64,000 nt of DNA from NCBI RefSeq assembly GCF_041080655.1, contig NZ_CP163525.1, positions 62,001 to 126,000 on the forward strand, in the 5' to 3' direction. The notes beneath the pieces are model-generated. The model was given only the letters and a program-made list of their open reading frames with translations. It was not told the DNA's origin and ran no database searches. A program made the position numbers and the translations under genes. Origin of the DNA: Streptomyces sp. CG4. Its GTDB lineage: Bacteria > Actinomycetota > Actinomycetes > Streptomycetales > Streptomycetaceae. Shown here piece by piece: positions 60,102-64,000 of this stretch; positions within the stretch are counted from its first letter, which is position 1; each line of letters begins with the position of its first letter.

Positions 60102-60734
60102 ATGTCCACCGACCGGAACATCGTGCTTTTCGACCTCTTCGGGGTCATCGCCCGCCACCAACGCCCGGGTGCCCTGGAAGAGATGGCCGCCCGCTGCCAG
60201 GCACACACCGACGCTTTCACCACGGCCTACTGGGCCTGCCGCCCGCCCTACGACGCCGGCCGGCAGTCCGCGCCCGAGTACTGGACCGCCGTACTGCGCC
60301 GACTGTCCCTGTCCGTCGACGCCGACATGATCGAGGAACTGCGCCTCACCGACATCAACAGCTGGTCACGCGTCGACGACCGGATGGTCGCCTACGTCCA
60401 GTCCCTGCGCGACGTCGCCGAGGTCGCCGTGCTGTCCAACATCCCCTCAGACCACGCGGACGCCTTCCTCACCGCGCAGCCCTGGCTGCACGATCTGGAC
60501 CACGTTGCCCTCTCCGGGAAGATCAAAGCGGCGAAGCCGGCCCCGGCAGCCTTCCATCACTGCGTCGTCGCCATGCGGGCCGCCCCGACCGACTTCCTCT
60601 TCGTCGACGACCGCGAGGAGAACGTACGCGCCGCGCAGGCGACCGGCATGAACGGACACGTCTTCACCGACCGCGACAAGCTGGTAGCCGTCATCGGCAC
60701 CTGGTTGCCGACTCGACGCCCCACGAGGAAATGA
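60102..60734 (+). CDS. HAD-family hydrolase
   Basis: 210 aa from ATG 60102, GGAGGAA at 60085. Motif I is VLFDLFGVIAR (the DxDx(V/T) motif reads DLFGV, so the second acidic residue is replaced by Phe). Motif II is VAVLSNIPS, motif III is KAAKPAPAAFHHCV, motif IV is FLFVDDREENVRAAQATGM. The pattern fits the haloacid dehalogenase/YihX-like sugar-phosphate phosphatase branch. Probably co-transcribed with the MFS gene 32 bases upstream. Confidence 0.87.
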   Translation: MSTDRNIVLFDLFGVIARHQRPGALEEMAARCQAHTDAFTTAYWACRPPYDAGRQSAPEYWTAVLRRLSLSVDADMIEELRLTDINSWSRVDDRMVAYVQSLRDVAEVAVLSNIPSDHADAFLTAQPWLHDLDHVALSGKIKAAKPAPAAFHHCVVAMRAAPTDFLFVDDREENVRAAQATGMNGHVFTDRDKLVAVIGTWLPTRRPTRK

Positions 60735-61152
60735 CACCTGACATGAGGGCCACAAGAAGTCGGGGGACCTTGTACGGATCCGTACAAGGGGTTGCTCGGC
60801 ACCGCAGACAGCAACGGACGGCACCGTCCACGCGTCGCCCCTCGTTGCTGCTGGCCTCCATCTCAGCCCCCACGTAGCCATCAGTCGGCAGCGGTGGTGT
60901 CACGGTCGAGTCGGACACCGACCACAGCCGATCAGGAGTCCAGGAAACGCTTCGATTACGGCGTTTCCGAAGTTCTGCTTGCCTGACACTGGGCACCCTG
61001 TCCGACCTGCGCGAAGTGCCATCGAGCATTGGATAAGTGGCGTCTGCGCGGTGAGCCCTGCTGGTACTGACGAACCGCGAAGTCCGCCCGCTGACCGACG
61101 ATCTTCAGCGAAGTCATCCGCCCGCAACCAGCACAAGCTCCCTGGACCGTTG
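60735..61152. other. intergenic segment with one hairpin
   Basis: About 420 bases between converging HAD and lysyltransferase genes. GGAAACGC (60943-60950) and GCGTTTCC (60961-60968) form a perfect 8-pair stem, a candidate terminator. No gene is supported. Confidence 0.45.
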
Positions 61153-63015
61153 CTATTTCTCGGCGGAGGTGACCGTCGCAAGGCTCCGGCGTGGTGCCTT
61201 GCGGCCCGACTTCGGCCACCCCAGGGTGATGAACGCCTCCGCCTGCATCGCCGCCAGCCCGATCCGCGGCAGGTCGCGGGTCTGCGGGAAGACCAGGTAC
61301 CGTGGCACCCACTCCGGCTGGAACTTTGCGTTGAACTTGTACAGCGACTCGATCTGGAACCAGCGGGAGAGCCGCACGAGCAGCCCCCGCCAGGCACGGA
61401 GCACGGGCCCCGCGCCGAGCCGTTCCCCGCGCGCCAGCGCCGAGCGGAACATCGCGAAGTTGAGCGAGACTCTGCGCACCCCGAGCCCGGGCCCTGCCTG
61501 GAGGATCGCCACGATCAGCAGCTCGTTGAGGCCCGGGTCGGCGGCACGGTCGCGGCGCATCAGCTCCAGGGAGAGGCCCTCCGGGCCCCACGGCACGAAG
61601 TGCAGCACGGCCTTGAGGTCGTCGGCGTCCGGTGACTCACCTGCATCGGGATCGGGAGCCTTGTGCGCGGTCACCACCACACAGCCGGTGTCGTCCGAGT
61701 CGCCGAACCGGCCGAGGGCGGTGGAGAAGCCGCGCTCGATGTCGGTACCCCGCCAGCGCGCCGCAGCGTCCCCGATCCGTACCCGCTCCGCGTCGTCGAG
61801 CTCCGCCACCCTGCGCACCTTGCAGGAGTAACCGTTGCGTTCGATGCGCTTGACCATCTGCCGGACGTTGCGCATGGCCCGCCCACCGAGCGAGAAGTCC
61901 GCGGTGTGCACCACGCCCTCGTCGCCCAACTCCAGTGCATCCAGGCCAGCTTCGCGGATCCACACTTCGCCGCCGGTCTCGCTGCAGCCGAGTACCGCAG
62001 GCACCCAGGCGTGCGCTCGCGCCTCGTCCATGAACACTTTGATCGCGCCGGGCCATGCCTCGACGTCCCCGATCGGGTCGCCGGAGGCGAGCATGACCCC
62101 GGACTCCACCCGGTAGGCGATCGCGGCCTTCCCGGTCGGCGAGAACAGCACGCTCTTGTCGCGGCGCAGCGCGAAGTAGCCGAGCGAGTCCCGTGCACCA
62201 TGCCGGTCGAGCAACTCCCGCACCCGCGCCTCGTCGTCGGCGGAGAGCTCCGGCCGCGGCTTCTCGGGCCGCAAGAAGAGATAGGCGGTGGTCAGCGCGG
62301 TGACCAGGCCGAGCGCTCCGAGCGAGTAGCCGACCAGATCCGCCACCCGCACCGAGCTGTAGCGCACCGGCCCTTCCAGTCCGAAGAGCCCATACAGGGT
62401 GTGCAGCAGGCGGTCCGTGAGGGACGGCGATCCGGCCTCGTACGTCGGGTGCACACTGGTGATCAGCAGGCCGAGAGACAGCGAAGCACCGCCCATGCCC
62501 AAGAAGTTGAGCAGAGCCCGCCAGCGGGTGCGGGGGTCGGGCAGCGCGTAGAACTCCCTGCGGTGCACCAGTATCACCAGGAAGAGCGCGAACGACACCG
62601 CCCCGGCCGCGGGGGTGTGCCAGCGCAGGAGATGCAGCAGCCCGGCTGCTGGGAGCAGCACCATCACCGCCTGCCAGGCCCGCCGCTTGCGCCGCCGCAG
62701 CGCGTGCGCGAGCAGTACGAGCAGGACGCCGGTCATCAGCGAGCCGGCGGCGGCCATCGTGGTGGTACCGCCGGGCAGATTCCCGGCGAGCAGCCGTATG
62801 CGGTTGTGGCGCAGGGCCGGGAAGACAGCGGAGGCTATGTCGAGCAGCCCGATCAACAGGCACGCGTTGCCGGCGGCGGCCGGAATCCAGCTGCGGGGGA
62901 GGGAAGTTGCCCGGTCCCGGACAGCAGCCGTCCGGCCCTTGGTGGTGCGCGGACCCGGGGGTGAAGGTGCGGTGATGCTCATGAAGGCAGACTCGTTCCG
63001 CTCGTCGGAGAACAT
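61153..63015 (-). CDS. MprF/LysX-like phosphatidylglycerol lysyltransferase (DUF2156)
   Basis: 620 aa from ATG 63015 (ATG 62982 is an alternative). Six to seven N-terminal membrane helices (ACLLIGLLDIASAVFPALRH, LMTGVLLVLLAHALRRRKRR and others). Then a cytosolic dual-GNAT DUF2156 domain from about residue 270: FSPTGKAAIAYRVESGVMLA, SGDPIGDVEAWPGAIKVFMD, GFSTALGRFGDSDDTGCVVV, VLHFVPWGPEGLSLELMRRD, FQIESLYKFNAKFQPEWVPR. It transfers Lys or Ala from charged tRNA to phosphatidylglycerol and lowers sensitivity to cationic peptides. No LysRS domain is fused. Confidence 0.88.
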   Translation of the reverse strand: MFSDERNESAFMSITAPSPPGPRTTKGRTAAVRDRATSLPRSWIPAAAGNACLLIGLLDIASAVFPALRHNRIRLLAGNLPGGTTTMAAAGSLMTGVLLVLLAHALRRRKRRAWQAVMVLLPAAGLLHLLRWHTPAAGAVSFALFLVILVHRREFYALPDPRTRWRALLNFLGMGGASLSLGLLITSVHPTYEAGSPSLTDRLLHTLYGLFGLEGPVRYSSVRVADLVGYSLGALGLVTALTTAYLFLRPEKPRPELSADDEARVRELLDRHGARDSLGYFALRRDKSVLFSPTGKAAIAYRVESGVMLASGDPIGDVEAWPGAIKVFMDEARAHAWVPAVLGCSETGGEVWIREAGLDALELGDEGVVHTADFSLGGRAMRNVRQMVKRIERNGYSCKVRRVAELDDAERVRIGDAAARWRGTDIERGFSTALGRFGDSDDTGCVVVTAHKAPDPDAGESPDADDLKAVLHFVPWGPEGLSLELMRRDRAADPGLNELLIVAILQAGPGLGVRRVSLNFAMFRSALARGERLGAGPVLRAWRGLLVRLSRWFQIESLYKFNAKFQPEWVPRYLVFPQTRDLPRIGLAAMQAEAFITLGWPKSGRKAPRRSLATVTSAEK

Positions 63016-63090
63016 GCCGGGAGAGCCTTCGGCACAACAGGCCTTGCCGAAGGGGGTGACGGGAAGTCAGTGAAGTTTGGTGCGGTGCGC

Positions 63091-63840
63091 TCAGGGCGCC
63101 GGGGTTGCGTCCTCGTGCTCCAGGCCGGGCAGCAGCGTGGGCAGCATCGTCGCGAGGATGTCGACGGCGGCGTTCAGCGCCTCCTTGCTCTCGGGCCCCT
63201 CGGGTGCGGTACGGGCGAGCACGCCTTCGCAGGCCGCGAGCAGGAAGCTCGCGAGGTTCCGCACCGCGACGCTGTCACGACCAGGGGTCCCGGGCCGTGC
63301 CTGCTCGAGGAGCAGGGCGAGGGCGTCGGTGACGGCCCGGTCGTGCACCTGGAGATTTGCGCTGAGCTGCGGGCTGCGGGCCGCGTCGAGCCGGAACTCC
63401 AGGAAGAGCAGGATCCAGCCGCGCTCGGCGGGGTCGATCGTGAGGAGTTTGCGGGCCATACGGCGGGCCGAGCCAGGTGTCGCATCGCGCAGCAGGCTCT
63501 CCAACCGGTTGAGCCGGCGCGCGGAATGGCGGTCGAAGAGCGCGAGCACGAGGTCCTGCTTGCTCCCGAAGCTGGAGTAGAAGGCACCCCTGGTGTACCC
63601 GGCTGCGGCGCACACGTCCTCGATGGTGGTCTGTGCGTATCCGCGCTCGACCAGCACCCGGTCTGCGGCATCGAGCAGCCGCTCCCGGGTGTGTGCCCGC
63701 CGCCTTGGTGGGCGCTCGGGGGCGGCGCGCTGCGCGACGGCGCGCTCCGGCGTTCCGGGTTCGCCCGTCGCCGCCGGTTCGGTGTGCTTCGCCGGACCGG
63801 TGCCGGTCGTCGTTGACGTGCGGTTCTTCGATGAGGCCAC
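63091..63840 (-). CDS. TetR-family transcriptional regulator
   Basis: 249 aa from GTG 63840, chosen because the operator lies just upstream; a longer frame to 63951 would include it. After a disordered N-terminus of about 50 residues comes the HTH (RERLLDAADRVLVERGYAQT, TIEDVCAAAGYTRGAFYSSF, GSKQDLVLALFDRH). The C-terminal domain is of the AcrR/BetI-like kind (ERGWILLFLEFRLDAARSPQ). Located 75 bases beyond the lysyltransferase start on the same strand and divergent from the gene cut off by the window edge. Confidence 0.87.
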   Translation of the reverse strand: MASSKNRTSTTTGTGPAKHTEPAATGEPGTPERAVAQRAAPERPPRRRAHTRERLLDAADRVLVERGYAQTTIEDVCAAAGYTRGAFYSSFGSKQDLVLALFDRHSARRLNRLESLLRDATPGSARRMARKLLTIDPAERGWILLFLEFRLDAARSPQLSANLQVHDRAVTDALALLLEQARPGTPGRDSVAVRNLASFLLAACEGVLARTAPEGPESKEALNAAVDILATMLPTLLPGLEHEDATPAP

Positions 63841-63850
63841 GCCTGGGACG

Positions 63851-63879
63851 ATACAGCACGTATTTAATACATGCTGTAT
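63851..63879. promoter_or_regulatory. TetR operator palindrome
   Basis: ATACAGCA (63851-63858) and TGCTGTAT (63872-63879) are perfect arms of a 29-base palindrome whose centre, GTATTTAATAC, is itself palindromic apart from one base. It is 10 bases from the regulator start and 38 from the divergent gene. Confidence 0.75.
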
Positions 63880-63916
63880 CGAGCCTGGCTCTGGCGCCGA
63901 GTTGAGGAGACGAACC

Positions 63917-64000
63917 GTGACGGGATCCCGCATCACGCGCTGGGCCACCACCAGCCGTCGCGCGTCCCGACCGTCGACGACCTTGCGGCATGGCCGACGC
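63917..64000 (+). CDS. start of a gene truncated by the window edge
   Basis: GTG 63917 with GAGGAGA at 63904-63910. The frame is open to base 64000 (28 codons, basic, Ser/Arg-rich: TGSRITRWATTSRRASRPST). Too short to identify. The divergent TetR gene and shared operator suggest an efflux or oxidoreductase target. Confidence 0.4.
   Translation, partial: MTGSRITRWATTSRRASRPSTTLRHGRR

Noticed and set aside
1..64000. CRISPR arrays, tRNA or rRNA genes
   Set aside because: No regularly spaced direct repeats and no tRNA-like cloverleaf or conserved rRNA segments were noticed while reading both strands. A dedicated scan was not possible.

Overview
The window is very GC-rich, uses GTG and TTG starts freely, and packs genes into GTGA/ATGA-overlapping operons. 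Its gene families are typical of Streptomyces: DUF6233, a Tpg-type telomere protein, a gamma-butyrolactone-receptor-like regulator, DtxR/IdeR-type iron boxes and many two-component pairs. It reads as an accessory, arm-like region of a Streptomyces (or close relative) chromosome or large linear plasmid. Islands of tight functional operons are separated by stretches of decayed insertion sequences.

Layout. 0-10 kb: tail of a sensor kinase, a GH9 cellulase lipoprotein, a degraded zone (IS1182, SpoIIE-phosphatase, IS5 and GNAT relics), a gamma-butyrolactone-receptor-like TetR gene with a matching ARE operator, a nonsense-interrupted tpg, and a divergent TetR/lipase pair. 10-16.7 kb: a RiPP-type cluster with an XRE regulator, two tandem paralogous 2OG-Fe(II)-like oxygenases, a 55-aa candidate precursor, YcaO, TfuA and an MFS exporter. 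The YcaO-TfuA pair predicts backbone thioamidation. 17-24.7 kb: relics, a membrane spermidine-synthase-like protein, a cold-shock protein, IS110 and ISL3 relics, and a MerR/amidohydrolase pair.

24.7-35.9 kb: an iron-controlled locus. Two 19-bp iron boxes lie between a leftward operon (VioC/AsnO-like oxygenase, SbnB-like, PLP decarboxylase, SbnA-like, MATE) and a rightward ABC importer (lipoprotein, two permeases, fused double ATPase). SbnA and SbnB make L-2,3-diaminopropionate, but no siderophore synthetase of the NIS type is present. 36-50.4 kb: a sensor kinase diverges from a 1341-aa Pls-like synthetase with the epsilon-polylysine-synthetase architecture (A-T plus three membrane/hexapeptide-repeat modules). 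Next come a BPL_N-like protein, a truncated phosphopantetheinyl transferase, a two-component pair, and a lipoprotein/ABC/FtsX/response-regulator operon that resembles a peptide-sensing or detoxification module. Identical 11-bp-spaced CTCTCAGC repeats precede both the synthetase and the two-component operon.

50.5-57.5 kb is an IS graveyard: two inverted, damaged copies of one IS5-family element bracket about 5 kb containing a VOC protein, an ArsR-like relic, an intact IS5-family element and an alpha/beta hydrolase. IS256 and IS110 relics follow. 58-64 kb: a divergent DeoR/MFS pair with a HAD hydrolase, an MprF/LysX-like lysyltransferase, and a TetR gene diverging from a gene cut by the window edge.

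The two strongest leads for undescribed chemistry are the YcaO/TfuA RiPP cluster and the iron-regulated diaminopropionate locus beside the Pls-like synthetase. Several otherwise well-conserved genes carry single-base frameshifts, one in a C8 tract, so some apparent pseudogenes may be sequence errors. No tRNA, rRNA or CRISPR array was seen.
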